A DNA stretch of 64,000 nt from Hyphomonas sp. (GTDB lineage: Bacteria; Pseudomonadota; Alphaproteobacteria; Caulobacterales; Hyphomonadaceae), in contig NZ_JALHLS010000009.1 of the NCBI RefSeq assembly GCF_022844445.1, positions 81,509 to 145,508 of the forward strand, given 5' to 3'. Positions 44,199-52,991 of the stretch are shown piece by piece (position 1 is the first letter of the stretch; every line of letters begins with the position of its first letter). A program made the position numbers and the translations under genes. Under the pieces are notes generated by a model that made no database searches, was not told the origin of the DNA, and saw only the letters and a list, made by a program, of their open reading frames with translations.

Positions 44199-47100
44199 CT
44201 ACTTCGCGGCCGCAATCAGTGAGACTTTCGCCTTTGGCAGCCGCCCTTCAGGCCAACCGGCCCAGAGTTCGGTTTCGTAAGCCTTTGCTTTCGCGGCGGC
44301 GGCTTCCTTCACGTGGCCGAAGCCGCGGATTTCGTCTGGCACGCGGGCGATCTCGACGGCGAGGGCATGGTTGCCGGCCGTCAGTTCGCGCGTGATGCGG
44401 CGCAGGTTTTCAAGATAGGTATCGCGCAAGGCCCGCTCCATCTTGCGCTCTTCGGTATAGCCGAAGAGGTCCAGCCTCGTGCCGCGCAGGCCTTTCAGCT
44501 TGGCGAGTACTTTGAAGCCGGTCATCATCCAGGCACCGAAATGCTTCTTCTCGAGATGGCCGTGCGAATCTTTCTTCGCGATGATCGGCGGAGCCAGCCA
44601 GAAGCGCAGCTTACCGCCCTTGAACTGGCTGGCCAGCTGTTCGGCAAACTTTCCGTCCGTATAGAGACGGGCGACTTCATACTCATCCTTGTAGGCCATC
44701 AGCTTGTAGGCATAAGTCGCTGCAGCGCGGGAGAGGCTTTCGCCCAGCCCGGCTTTTGTCTCGGCAGCGCGCACTTCGGCGACGACGGCGCGGTACTGGT
44801 CCGCGTAAGCCGCGTTCTGGTAGGCGGTGAGGCGCCCGGCGCGGTCCTCGATCAGCGCGTCGAGGGATTTTTCCTCGACCTGACCGCGCGGGTCGTTCCG
44901 GGCGACGAGGCGCTCCGGCGCAGCGGCAGCGAGGCGTCCGATATTGAACGCCGCCATGTTGTCTTCGACTTTCGTGCCGTTGAGGCGGATCGCACGGTAA
45001 AGTCCGCGCAGCGACACCGGCACCTTGCCCATCTGCCAGGCATAGCCCGCCATGATCATGTTCGTGTAGATCGCCTCGTGCAGGTAACCCACGGCAAGCG
45101 CCTCGGCGTCGAACGCGCCGAACTCGGCGGCCTGGCGCTTGACGCGGGACGACAGAAGCTCGCTCTCGAAACGTTTCGACCGGTTGCGGATGAATTCCGA
45201 TGTCGGCGTTACGTCCGAGTTTGCAAAGGCAGCGGTGCGCCCGGCATCCATCAGGTTGAGGGCGTCGCCGCCCGCGGCCACGACAAGGTCGCAGGCGATC
45301 ACGCAGTCGGCGCTGGCCGGCGGCACGCGGCCGGTCGAGATCATCTCCGGCTCGCGCGCAAAGCGGATGTGGGAGAGCACTGGGCCGCCCTTCTGGGCAA
45401 GGCCGGTCATGTCGAGCGAGGAGGCAGCATTGCCGTCCACGTGCGCTGCCATCGCGAGCACCGCGGCAACCGTGGTCACGCCCGTGCCACCGACACCCGT
45501 GAACAGGATGTTCCAGGGCTGGGCCAGGCTCGGCGTCTCGGGCAGCGGCAGACCGTCGGCGTCGAACGTCTGACGCGGCTGGGCTTCCCAAGCAGCTTCC
45601 CCGTCCTGAATGGTTACAAAGCTCGGGCAGAAGCCCTTGAGGCAGGAGAGGTCGGTATTGCAGGTCGACTGGTTGATGCGGCGCTTGCGGCCCAGTTCGG
45701 TCTCGATCGGCTCGACCGACAAGCAGTTCGATTTCACCGAACAGTCGCCGCAGCCTTCGCAGACTTCGGTATTGATGATGGTACGTACACGGTCGGGCTG
45801 GATCATGCCGCGCTTCGACCGGCGTCGCTTTTCGGTGGCGCACATCTGGTCGTAGATGATGACCGAGACGCCCGGCGTCTCGCGCAGTTTGATCTGCACG
45901 TCTTCCAGGTCGTCGCGGTGATGGATCGTCACGCTGCGTGGCAGGTCGCGCACACCGGCATATCGGGTCGGGTCTTCCGTCACGATACGGATGGTCTTGA
46001 CGCCTTCCGCCTCGACCTGCTGGGCGATCATGGCCGGGGTCTGGCCCGACTCCACATGCTGTCCGCCGGTCATCGCGACCGCGTCATTGTAAAGGATCTT
46101 GTAGGTCATGTTCGCGCCGGAGGTCACCGCCGCGCGAATGGCGAGGCTGCCCGAGTGCGAATAGGTGCCGTCGCCAAGGTTGACGAACACATGGTTCTCG
46201 TCGGTTGCCCAATGCTGACCAACCCAGCCGATGCCTTCGCCCCCCATCTGGCTCGTCATGTCGGTTTTGCGGTCCGGCATGAAGTTCGCCATGTAGTGGC
46301 AGCCGATACCGGCAAGCGCGCGGCTGCCGTCCGGCACCACGGTCGAGGTATTGTGCGGGCAGCCCGAGCAGAAGTGCGGCGAACGCACGGTGGGCGAGGC
46401 GTTGGTGCGGGCCGCTTCTGAAGCGCGCCCGACACGGTCGAAGTAAGCGGCGGCGCGCGAGGTGTCCCAGCCGCTCGGCAGGGCGTGCATGAGCGCGTTC
46501 GCGATTTCCGGAATGGTCAGCGAGGCGATGTCCGACAGCAGGGGTGCGCCGTTCGCATCCTTCTTGCCTTCGATGACCGGGCGGCGGGTGTCGGGCAGAT
46601 CATACAGGGCCGCCTTCAGCTGCGCTTCGATCAGCGGACGCTTGTGCTCGATGACGATAACGCGCTCGAGGCCTGCGCAGAATTCGCGGATGCCCTGCGG
46701 CTCCAGCGGCCAGGGCATGGCCACCTTGTAGATCGTCAGACCGAGGGCGCCGGCTTCCTGCGGGCTCAGGCCGAGCGCGGCGAGCGCCTCGAACACGTCG
46801 CGCGCGGCCTGGCCGGTCACGATCAGGCCAAGGCGCGGGCGCGGCGAAGGCAGGATCACATGGTCCAGCCGGTTGGCGCGGACATAGGCCTGCGCCGCCG
46901 GCAGCTTGACCTGGCGCAGGCGCGCTTCCTTGTTCAGCGGCACATCGCCCCGCCGCATGTGCACCCCGCCTTCCGGCAGCACGAAATCGGGACGCTGAAT
47001 GGCGAAACGGGCGAGATCGACACTCACCACCGCGCCGGAATCCATCGTGTCGGCCAGCGCGACGAGGCCCGTCCAGGCGCCCGAGAAGCGACTCATCTCC

Positions 47101-47660
47101 CAGCCGTGAATGCCATAGTCCAGCACATCCTGGATCGAGGCCGGGTTGAGCGTCGGGATCTCTGCGTCCTGCATCGCGTACTCTGACTGCGAGGGCAGGG
47201 TGGAGGATTTGCAGTTATGGTCGTCGCCGATGACGGCGAGCACGCCGCCCAGCGCCGAGGTGCCGGCGGCGTTGGCATGCTTGAACACGTCGCCCGTCCG
47301 GTCGACGCCCGGTGCCTTACCGTACCAGATGCCGAACAAACCATCGAACTTCGCGCCTGGAAACAGGCCAAGCTGCTGCGAGCCCCAGACGGCGGTCGCG
47401 CCAAGGTCTTCGTTCAGGCCTTCCCAGAACTTGATGTCATGTGCGTCGAGGCGCTTCTGCACCGCGCGCAATTGCTGATCATATCCTCCGAGCGGCGAGC
47501 CGCGGTAGCCGGAGATGAACCCGCCGGTGTTGTGCCCGGCCGCCCTGTCCATCCGCTTGCGATCCAGCGGCAGGCGCACCAGCGCCTGAATGCCCGTCAT
47601 GTAAGCCTTGCCCTCGACAAGATCGTATTTGTCGTCCAGCGTAACTTCACGATGTTTCAT
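44199..47660 (-). CDS. Indolepyruvate ferredoxin oxidoreductase, fused single-chain type
   Basis: This 1153-residue fused enzyme oxidatively decarboxylates aryl (and branched) 2-oxo acids to acyl-CoA, passing electrons to ferredoxin. The N-terminal pyrimidine-binding part (about 1-400, with FISGYRGSPLGGYDQQL) is followed by the thiamine diphosphate-binding region (CSGCPHNTSTVVPDGS, GEGIGWVGQHW, NLGDGTYSHSGSLAIRAAV). An iron-sulfur region follows with CEGCGDCSVKSNC and CNTDLSCLKGFCPSF. The C-terminal gamma domain has FTGVGGTGVTTVAAVL. The adjacent divergent Lrp regulator fits control by amino acids. It joins aromatic amino-acid breakdown to the CoA pool. Confidence 0.95.
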   Translation of the reverse strand: MKHREVTLDDKYDLVEGKAYMTGIQALVRLPLDRKRMDRAAGHNTGGFISGYRGSPLGGYDQQLRAVQKRLDAHDIKFWEGLNEDLGATAVWGSQQLGLFPGAKFDGLFGIWYGKAPGVDRTGDVFKHANAAGTSALGGVLAVIGDDHNCKSSTLPSQSEYAMQDAEIPTLNPASIQDVLDYGIHGWEMSRFSGAWTGLVALADTMDSGAVVSVDLARFAIQRPDFVLPEGGVHMRRGDVPLNKEARLRQVKLPAAQAYVRANRLDHVILPSPRPRLGLIVTGQAARDVFEALAALGLSPQEAGALGLTIYKVAMPWPLEPQGIREFCAGLERVIVIEHKRPLIEAQLKAALYDLPDTRRPVIEGKKDANGAPLLSDIASLTIPEIANALMHALPSGWDTSRAAAYFDRVGRASEAARTNASPTVRSPHFCSGCPHNTSTVVPDGSRALAGIGCHYMANFMPDRKTDMTSQMGGEGIGWVGQHWATDENHVFVNLGDGTYSHSGSLAIRAAVTSGANMTYKILYNDAVAMTGGQHVESGQTPAMIAQQVEAEGVKTIRIVTEDPTRYAGVRDLPRSVTIHHRDDLEDVQIKLRETPGVSVIIYDQMCATEKRRRSKRGMIQPDRVRTIINTEVCEGCGDCSVKSNCLSVEPIETELGRKRRINQSTCNTDLSCLKGFCPSFVTIQDGEAAWEAQPRQTFDADGLPLPETPSLAQPWNILFTGVGGTGVTTVAAVLAMAAHVDGNAASSLDMTGLAQKGGPVLSHIRFAREPEMISTGRVPPASADCVIACDLVVAAGGDALNLMDAGRTAAFANSDVTPTSEFIRNRSKRFESELLSSRVKRQAAEFGAFDAEALAVGYLHEAIYTNMIMAGYAWQMGKVPVSLRGLYRAIRLNGTKVEDNMAAFNIGRLAAAAPERLVARNDPRGQVEEKSLDALIEDRAGRLTAYQNAAYADQYRAVVAEVRAAETKAGLGESLSRAAATYAYKLMAYKDEYEVARLYTDGKFAEQLASQFKGGKLRFWLAPPIIAKKDSHGHLEKKHFGAWMMTGFKVLAKLKGLRGTRLDLFGYTEERKMERALRDTYLENLRRITRELTAGNHALAVEIARVPDEIRGFGHVKEAAAAKAKAYETELWAGWPEGRLPKAKVSLIAAAK

Positions 47661-47725
47661 GAACGTCGTATCCCCGATTCTTGTCCCGGCAGATTATTGG
47701 CTGAATCGCGCGAAATTACTTGCCT

Positions 47726-47755
47726 AACTTGCGCAAGTTTTGCTATTTCAAGCAA
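47726..47755. promoter_or_regulatory. Palindromic sites between the indolepyruvate oxidoreductase and Lrp genes
   Basis: AACTTGCGCAAGTT (47726-47739) is a perfect 14-bp palindrome, and TTGCTATTTCAAGCAA (47740-47755) adds a second TTGC/GCAA dyad. Both lie in the 128-base divergent region. They are probable binding sites of the adjacent Lrp/AsnC regulator. Confidence 0.55.
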
Positions 47756-47788
47756 TAAATTTCCATAAAGAATTGGATCGCCGGAAAA

Positions 47789-48286
47789 TTGTCCCAAGAA
47801 TTAGATAGCGTCGATGCCCGTATACTGGACCTGATCCAGCGCGATGCAAGCCTGTCCGTAGCCGAGATTGCCGAGCGTGTGGGTCTGTCCTCCTCGCCCT
47901 GCTGGCGCCGTATCAAGCGCATGGAAGAGGCCGGCTTTATCCTCGGCCGTGTCACGCTGATCAACAACCATGCGCTGGGGCTGGACTTTGAAGTGATCGC
48001 CAGCGTGAAGCTGTCGCTGCCGAGCCGCGAAAACCTCGAGGCCTTCGAATCGATGGTGCAGGCCTGGCCGGAAGTGGTCGAGTGCATGACTGTCACCGGC
48101 GCGGTGGACTACATGATCCATATCGTCACCACCGACATGCACGCCTATGACAATTTCCTGCGCGACAAGCTGCTGGGCTCGAAACTGGTGTCGGATGTGC
48201 AGTCGCGCATCGTCATCCGCGTTGCCAAGCGCACGACAGCGCTGCCGCTCGGCCTCGTGCGTCAGACGACCAAGATCAGCGACTGA
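47789..48286 (+). CDS. Lrp/AsnC-family transcriptional regulator
   Basis: This 165-residue regulator has an N-terminal helix-turn-helix (LDSVDARILDLIQRDASLSV, EIAERVGLSSSPCWRRIKRM) and a C-terminal ligand-binding RAM domain (VVECMTVTGAVDYMIHIVTTD region). The start is a TTG at 47789, since no ATG or GTG fits the family N-terminus. Such regulators beside indolepyruvate oxidoreductase genes usually respond to amino acids and control that gene. It overlaps the convergent 48276-49178 gene by 11 bases. Confidence 0.94.
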   Translation: MSQELDSVDARILDLIQRDASLSVAEIAERVGLSSSPCWRRIKRMEEAGFILGRVTLINNHALGLDFEVIASVKLSLPSRENLEAFESMVQAWPEVVECMTVTGAVDYMIHIVTTDMHAYDNFLRDKLLGSKLVSDVQSRIVIRVAKRTTALPLGLVRQTTKISD

Positions 48287-49178
48287 TCCTGAGGTCGAAG
48301 GCCGAGTAGTCTGACACCTTCACGCCCGGCAGCACGCCGGCGCCGGCGTCTTCCTGCGCCGCAATGCCGCTCTGAAGTGCCTGGCCAATGTCCGTCTCCG
48401 GATCGTCTGACTTGACGAGCACCATCGCGATGGGCCGCTGCGGCGCGGACACATCCGGGCAGATCGTCCTGCCGGCCGGGCAGACCACATCCGCGCGGCT
48501 ATAGCCGAGATCCAGCACGCTGGTGGGCAGGACGCCCGCCTCACACGGCAGGTTGGAAGCAATAGCGGCGCGCAGCGCATGGCCGCGCGTATGCGAGAGG
48601 AAGGTGTTCTGCTCCGAGGTGCCTTCGACCGAGGCGGCGCCGACCGCGATCACATTGGTCAGCTCGCAGATCCCGGCGCCGAGGTTCAGCTTGTCGAAGG
48701 CGGTCTCTACCGGCTGGCTCAGGCCGGCGGCGAACACCGCGTCGGCGCGCGCATAGGTCCAGGTCTCGTCACCGACCAGCACATAGGCGGTAAACTCGGC
48801 GCTGCGCCCGGCCGCGTCGGTGCCGGTGAAGCGCGCCGTTTCGCGCCAGCGCACATCGGAAAACAGCGGCGGCGGCTCGGCAGCGGGCTCGGCGACCGGA
48901 TCCGGCTCTGCAGCCGCAGTCTCAACCGGTTCAGCCGGCACCTCCGGCAGAGGCTCGGGTTCGGCGACAGTCGGTGGCGGACCGGCCGGCGCCAGCGGCG
49001 CAGCGGGCAGGGACGAGACCGCCAGAGCCGGCTCTTGCCCGAGTTCGCCCGGCTGCAGGCGCAGCGACCACCAGGTCGCCCAGACGCCCAGCAGGAACAG
49101 CAGAAGCAACAGCAGGACCGCCCACCAGAGGCTAGGCCGTTTCTTTTCCGGCGGCGGCAAGTCGTAATAGTTTGTCAT
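48276..49178 (-). CDS. Membrane-anchored periplasmic protein with Pro/Glu-rich stalk
   Basis: This 300-residue protein has a short cytoplasmic start (MTNYYDLPPPEKKRPS), one TM segment (LWWAVLLLLLLFLLGVWATWW, residues 17-37 in two halves) and a Pro/Glu/Ala stalk to about residue 105. A globular domain follows with four Cys (GICELTN, NLPCEAGV, VVCPAG, TICPDV) and phrases such as FLSHTRGHALRAAIA and RPIAMVLVKSDDPETDI, recalling the OmpA-like layout in peptidoglycan-binding stalk proteins. I cannot assign it firmly. It is probably periplasmic. Confidence 0.75.
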   Translation of the reverse strand: MTNYYDLPPPEKKRPSLWWAVLLLLLLFLLGVWATWWSLRLQPGELGQEPALAVSSLPAAPLAPAGPPPTVAEPEPLPEVPAEPVETAAAEPDPVAEPAAEPPPLFSDVRWRETARFTGTDAAGRSAEFTAYVLVGDETWTYARADAVFAAGLSQPVETAFDKLNLGAGICELTNVIAVGAASVEGTSEQNTFLSHTRGHALRAAIASNLPCEAGVLPTSVLDLGYSRADVVCPAGRTICPDVSAPQRPIAMVLVKSDDPETDIGQALQSGIAAQEDAGAGVLPGVKVSDYSAFDLRISR

Positions 49179-49258
49179 TCGCCCGGTCCCCTCGCAGCTC
49201 TTGCATCATACCCCGATTTTCGCCGAAGGCGATCAGGACTCCAACGCTTCAGACAGGA

Positions 49259-50344
49259 TCAGGTTGCAGCCGCCCGCGTGACGTGCCCGTCGGAACACAG
49301 GAGACGGCTTTCCGCGCCGCCGGGCCATACCCTCAGATAGGTGATGAAATCGTTGGGATTGATCCCCACCTGGTCTGGACCCTGGAAAAAGGCGCCGGGC
49401 TCGAAACAGAGCCAGGCGAGGGGGCGCTGCGGCGTTGCGGCGCCGCCGGCAGCCACCGTCATCTCCAGGAGCGCACGGCGAACCTCCGCAGGCGGATATT
49501 GCAGGAAGACCGAATGGTAGATGACCGTCAGCCCGGTATCTGGGCGCGCGGCGAGCTTTGCAGCAAGCCATTCGGCGGCGTCTGCGGTATCGACCGTCAC
49601 GCCCGTCTCCCGCGCCAGCGCGATGGCCGCATCGAGGCGTGTGAGCCGCTCGGCCTGGTCCGGCCAGACATAGGATTTCAGCCGCAGCGCCTGCGCCGGA
49701 TCACGGATATCAATCGGGCTCTGGTCGCACGCCGCCCGTGACGCGATGCGCACCTCGGCGTCCAGGTGCTCTGGCGGCGGACCATTCCAGTCCGTCTCGA
49801 TCCGGACGCCGCTGCTGCCCGCGCGCGACCAGCTTCCGGTCTGATAGCTGAACCGGTCCCAGTTCTGGTTGAGCCCGGCGCTCGCGCCGAGTTCGAGAAG
49901 ATGCATTGGTCCCGGATGCAGGCCAGCCAGTTGCAGGAAGCCAGGCAAGAGCGCGATGGACCGGCGTACTTCATTGGTCTGCGGGGGCGAGACGAGGAAG
50001 GCGTGCGCTGCGGCGCAGTTGGCGGCCAGCCAGTCACGGGCGATGGGCCAGACGCGTTCCATCGTCCAGCTGGCAGCGCGTCCGGGATAGGCGCCCGCAA
50101 GCTCTGCGGCCGCGCCCGTCAGAACGCTGTGGTGCAGGAAACCCGCGACCCGCAGCGACAGTGCGTCGCGCCGCGGATTGCCGGGCCAGCCCCGCACCAG
50201 GTCGGCGACTGGGCCTTCTTCCTCTATGTCACGCGCCATCATCTCGCACAGCGCCGCCATGAAGGGCGAGCCGAGCGTCCGGCAGAACATGCCCTGTTCG
50301 CGGAAATGCGCCGTGATTTCGGCCGGGGAAGGCGCTTGGCTCAT
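49259..50344 (-). CDS. DUF2332 family protein
   Basis: This 361-residue protein matches DUF2332: FREQGMFCRTLGSPFMAALCE at the start (in two parts), LLPGFLQLAGLHPGPMHLLELGASAGLN, RIASRAACDQSPIDI, RLTRLDAAIALARE and TVIYHSVFLQYPPAEVR. The glycine-rich LELGASAGLN resembles a nucleotide- or AdoMet-binding loop, so a methyltransferase-like fold is possible. No activity is known for the family. Its start overlaps the stop of the 50341-50961 gene by four bases, so the two are co-translated. Confidence 0.9.
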   Translation of the reverse strand: MSQAPSPAEITAHFREQGMFCRTLGSPFMAALCEMMARDIEEEGPVADLVRGWPGNPRRDALSLRVAGFLHHSVLTGAAAELAGAYPGRAASWTMERVWPIARDWLAANCAAAHAFLVSPPQTNEVRRSIALLPGFLQLAGLHPGPMHLLELGASAGLNQNWDRFSYQTGSWSRAGSSGVRIETDWNGPPPEHLDAEVRIASRAACDQSPIDIRDPAQALRLKSYVWPDQAERLTRLDAAIALARETGVTVDTADAAEWLAAKLAARPDTGLTVIYHSVFLQYPPAEVRRALLEMTVAAGGAATPQRPLAWLCFEPGAFFQGPDQVGINPNDFITYLRVWPGGAESRLLCSDGHVTRAAAT

Positions 50345-50961
50345 GCGTATACGGACGGATGCAGCATCGGCCGGTAGCCCTCCGAAAGCGCTTCGCAGGT
50401 CACCTGCGGAGTGAGCCTCAGTCCGTCGGCATGGAGCGGCCGGGGGCCATGATAACCGGCAAACGACCAGCGACGCGCCTCTGCGCCCTGCTTCAGCCAG
50501 GCCGCGCCTTCTGCCGCATACATTGCGCCGTCCGGCAGCGTCCGGGGTTCAACCGCGCTTCGCGCCTTGCCGCCGCCGAGGATGGTCTGGACTTCGCCGG
50601 CCACCTGCGCATCGAGGGCGCCGACCGTCTCGCCCGCCTCAAGAAATCCGCGCCGCACCAACCCGCCGCGAAAAGCGACCGCGTCTGCGCGCCGGCATTC
50701 GAAACACGGCCGGTGCCCGCCTGCCAGCGCAGTGGCTTCGTCGAGAAAGAAGAGTTCGGTATAGAGCCCGGGCTGCATCAGCTTGCGCCGCCTCTCCTTG
50801 AAGATCAGCACACAGATGATCCATCGCTGGCTGCTCCAGTGCCGGGATTTCAGGGTCTGGTCGTCCCGGTGGAAACAGCCACCACGATTACCCATGAACA
50901 GGCCGCGCTCGGGGACGGCGTGAATTGTGCCAAAGGGATCAACACGGTTCTGGAGCGGCAT
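50341..50961 (-). CDS. Conserved protein of unknown function with CxxC motif
   Basis: The protein is 206 residues from the ATG at 50961 (MPLQNRVDPFGTIHAVPERG); a frame 15 residues longer lacks support. Conserved-looking blocks are MGNRGGCFHRDDQTL, RWIICVLIFKERRRKLM, YTELFFLDEATALAGGHRPC and FECRRADAVAF, with CFEC as a possible metal or redox site. I have seen this layout in alphaproteobacterial proteins without function. It is the first gene of a two-gene unit with the DUF2332 protein. A cytosolic location is likely. Confidence 0.82.
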   Translation of the reverse strand: MPLQNRVDPFGTIHAVPERGLFMGNRGGCFHRDDQTLKSRHWSSQRWIICVLIFKERRRKLMQPGLYTELFFLDEATALAGGHRPCFECRRADAVAFRGGLVRRGFLEAGETVGALDAQVAGEVQTILGGGKARSAVEPRTLPDGAMYAAEGAAWLKQGAEARRWSFAGYHGPRPLHADGLRLTPQVTCEALSEGYRPMLHPSVYA

Positions 50962-50978
50962 GGGATATCCCCCGAATG

Positions 50979-51016
50979 AAAAGGCCCGGGCGATGCGAGG
51001 CTGCATCGTCCGGGCC
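50979..51016 (-). terminator. Terminator-like hairpin after the thiolase gene
   Basis: A 14-bp stem with one G-T pair (50983-50996 with 51003-51016) and a 6-base loop is followed on the minus strand by only four T. It ends the acetyl-CoA acetyltransferase transcript and overlaps the upstream region of the 50341-50961 gene. Confidence 0.7.
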
Positions 51017-51047
51017 CGGTTTCAACCCATCGGGCGACGCTGAAGTG

Positions 51048-52229
51048 TCAGGTCCGCTCGATCGCCATGGCAATGCCTTCGCCGCCGCCGATGCAGAGCG
51101 AGGCCATGCCCTTCTTGGCGCCTCGATCTTCCATCGCTGCGATCAGCGTGATCAGCACGCGTGCGCCCGACGCGCCGATCGGGTGGCCCATAGCGCAGGC
51201 GCCGCCGTTCACGTTGACGCGGTCATGGCTGATGCCGAGTTCCTTCATTGCGATCATCGGAACGACCGCAAAGGCTTCGTTGACCTCCCAGAGGTCGACA
51301 TCCTCGATTTTCCAGCCGGCTTTCGCGAGCGTCTTCTTCATCGCAGGCACCGGCGCCGTGGTGAAGTATTCCGGCTCGTGGGCGTGGCTGGAGGAGGCGA
51401 CAATCTTCGCCAGCGGCTTGAGGCCGCGCTTCTTGGCTTCGGACTCGCGCATCAGCACGAGCGCCGCTGCGCCGTCGGAGATCGCCGAGGCGTTGGCGGC
51501 GGTCACGGTGCCGTCCTTCGAGAAGGCCGGCTTCAGCGTCGGGATCTTTTCGGGCATCGCTTCGCGCGGCAGCTGGTCGGTATCGATGACCGTGTCGCCC
51601 TTCTTGCCCTTCACGGTGATCGGCGTGATCTCGCGCTTGAACTTGCCGTTCTTCGTCGCGTTCTGGGCGCGCGTCAGCGTCTCCAGCGCATAGGCGTCCT
51701 GCTGCTCGCGGGTGAACTGGTACTCGCCGGCGATCTTGTCGGCGAACACGCCCATCGGGCCTTTAGCATAGGCGTCGGTCAGGCCGTCGAGGGCCATGTG
51801 GTCTTCAGCGCCCATGGTGCCGTACTTGTGACCCTTGCGAACGTTCAGAAGGTGCGGGGCATTGGTCATCGATTCCATGCCGCCGACGATCACGATGTCG
51901 GCGTCGCCTGCGAGGATGGCGTTGCGGCCCATCACGGCCGCCTGCATGCCCGAGCCGCACATCTTGTTGATGGTGGTCGCTTCAAGGCCCTTGTCTTCGC
52001 CGGCCTTGATGCCGGCCTGGCGGGCGGGGGCCTGGCCCTGGCCAGCGGGCAGGCAGTTGCCCATGATGACTTCGTTGGCTTCGCCCGGCTTCAGCTTCGC
52101 TTCAGCGACGGCGGCCTTGATGGCCAGCGCGCCAAGCTCGTTGGCGGAAAAACCGGCGAGGTCGCCGAGCAGGCCGCCCATCGGCGTGCGGGCCATACCA
52201 ACGATGACAACGGGATCTTTATCGGACAT
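51048..52229 (-). CDS. Acetyl-CoA C-acyltransferase (thiolase)
   Basis: This 393-residue thiolase has the usual length. The nucleophile is Cys91 in NKMCGSGMQA, followed by VVGGMESMTNAP-like IVGGMESMTNAPHLL, NVNGGACAMGHPIGASGARV with the catalytic His, and the second Cys in SLCIGGGEG. The enzyme condenses two acetyl-CoA to acetoacetyl-CoA or cleaves 3-ketoacyl-CoA. Sequence suggests the biosynthetic (PhaA-like) type, but this cannot be fixed by eye. It is monocistronic with a hairpin terminator. Confidence 0.95.
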   Translation of the reverse strand: MSDKDPVVIVGMARTPMGGLLGDLAGFSANELGALAIKAAVAEAKLKPGEANEVIMGNCLPAGQGQAPARQAGIKAGEDKGLEATTINKMCGSGMQAAVMGRNAILAGDADIVIVGGMESMTNAPHLLNVRKGHKYGTMGAEDHMALDGLTDAYAKGPMGVFADKIAGEYQFTREQQDAYALETLTRAQNATKNGKFKREITPITVKGKKGDTVIDTDQLPREAMPEKIPTLKPAFSKDGTVTAANASAISDGAAALVLMRESEAKKRGLKPLAKIVASSSHAHEPEYFTTAPVPAMKKTLAKAGWKIEDVDLWEVNEAFAVVPMIAMKELGISHDRVNVNGGACAMGHPIGASGARVLITLIAAMEDRGAKKGMASLCIGGGEGIAMAIERT

Positions 52230-52316
52230 GGAGGCATTCCTTCCTGAAGTTTCTGAGCGGGTGCAATAATCAGACTTAGGCGCCGCCAGCGCCCGTTCGT
52301 CAAGGCCGGGCAGGGT

Positions 52317-52901
52317 TCAGCCTTTGAGCGCCGCATCGATATCCGCCATCAGCGCCGCGTCGTCGGGCTTCACCTTGGAAGAGTAGGCCTTGATCGGCGT
52401 TCCATCGCCCTTGATCAGCACCTTGTGGAAGTTCCAGCCGGGCTCGGCGTCCGGGCCCAGCTTTCCGATCGCGGCGGCGTAGAACGGGTGCGCTTCCTTG
52501 CCCTTCACATGGTACTTTTTTGTGAGAGGGAAGGTCACGCCATAATTGATCTCGCAGAAGGTTTTCACCTCCTCCTCGGTGCCGGGCTCCTGACCCATGA
52601 AGTCGTTCGACGGGATGCCGACGATCACGAGGCCCGCGTCCTTCCTGTTCTCGTAGAGCGCCTGAAGGCCCTTGTACTGCGGCGTGAACCCGCACTTGGA
52701 GGCCGTGTTGACCACCAGGATCGCTTTCGCGCCGAGAGCGGTGAGGTCCAGCGGCGTGCCGTTGATCGAGGTGAACTGGGTGGCGGGCATGGCAGGGCTT
52801 TCCTTGTTGGCGGCGGGGGCAGGGGTTTGGCTGACAGCCGGCGCGCCGCAGGCGGCGGCAAACAGGGCAGCGGGGACAAAGACGGCAAGGCGACGGCGCA
52901 T
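52317..52901 (-). CDS. Glutathione peroxidase family protein, exported lipoprotein form
   Basis: The protein is 194 residues from the ATG at 52901. A lipoprotein-like signal (MRRRLAVFVPAALFAAACGA) precedes the peroxidase domain, whose peroxidatic Cys is in NTASKCGFTPQY, with IPSNDFMGQEPGTEEEVKTF and the Trp in EPGWNFHKVLI. Most bacterial homologues (BtuE/GpxA) are cytosolic and thioredoxin-dependent; a lipid-anchored, periplasmic form is less common. A frame 20 residues longer is not likely. It reduces peroxides. Confidence 0.92.
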   Translation of the reverse strand: MRRRLAVFVPAALFAAACGAPAVSQTPAPAANKESPAMPATQFTSINGTPLDLTALGAKAILVVNTASKCGFTPQYKGLQALYENRKDAGLVIVGIPSNDFMGQEPGTEEEVKTFCEINYGVTFPLTKKYHVKGKEAHPFYAAAIGKLGPDAEPGWNFHKVLIKGDGTPIKAYSSKVKPDDAALMADIDAALKG

Positions 52902-52991
52902 GCGTGGGCTCCACACGGACGGTGTCCCCGGTGGATATAGGGTGCTGGGGCGGGCCGCCATCCCCTTGCGATCAACCCTGCTTGCGGCGCG

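Noticed and set aside
44313..46421. A 702-codon plus-strand frame opposite the indolepyruvate oxidoreductase gene
   Set aside because: It lies wholly inside a well-supported enzyme gene and shows only shadow composition.
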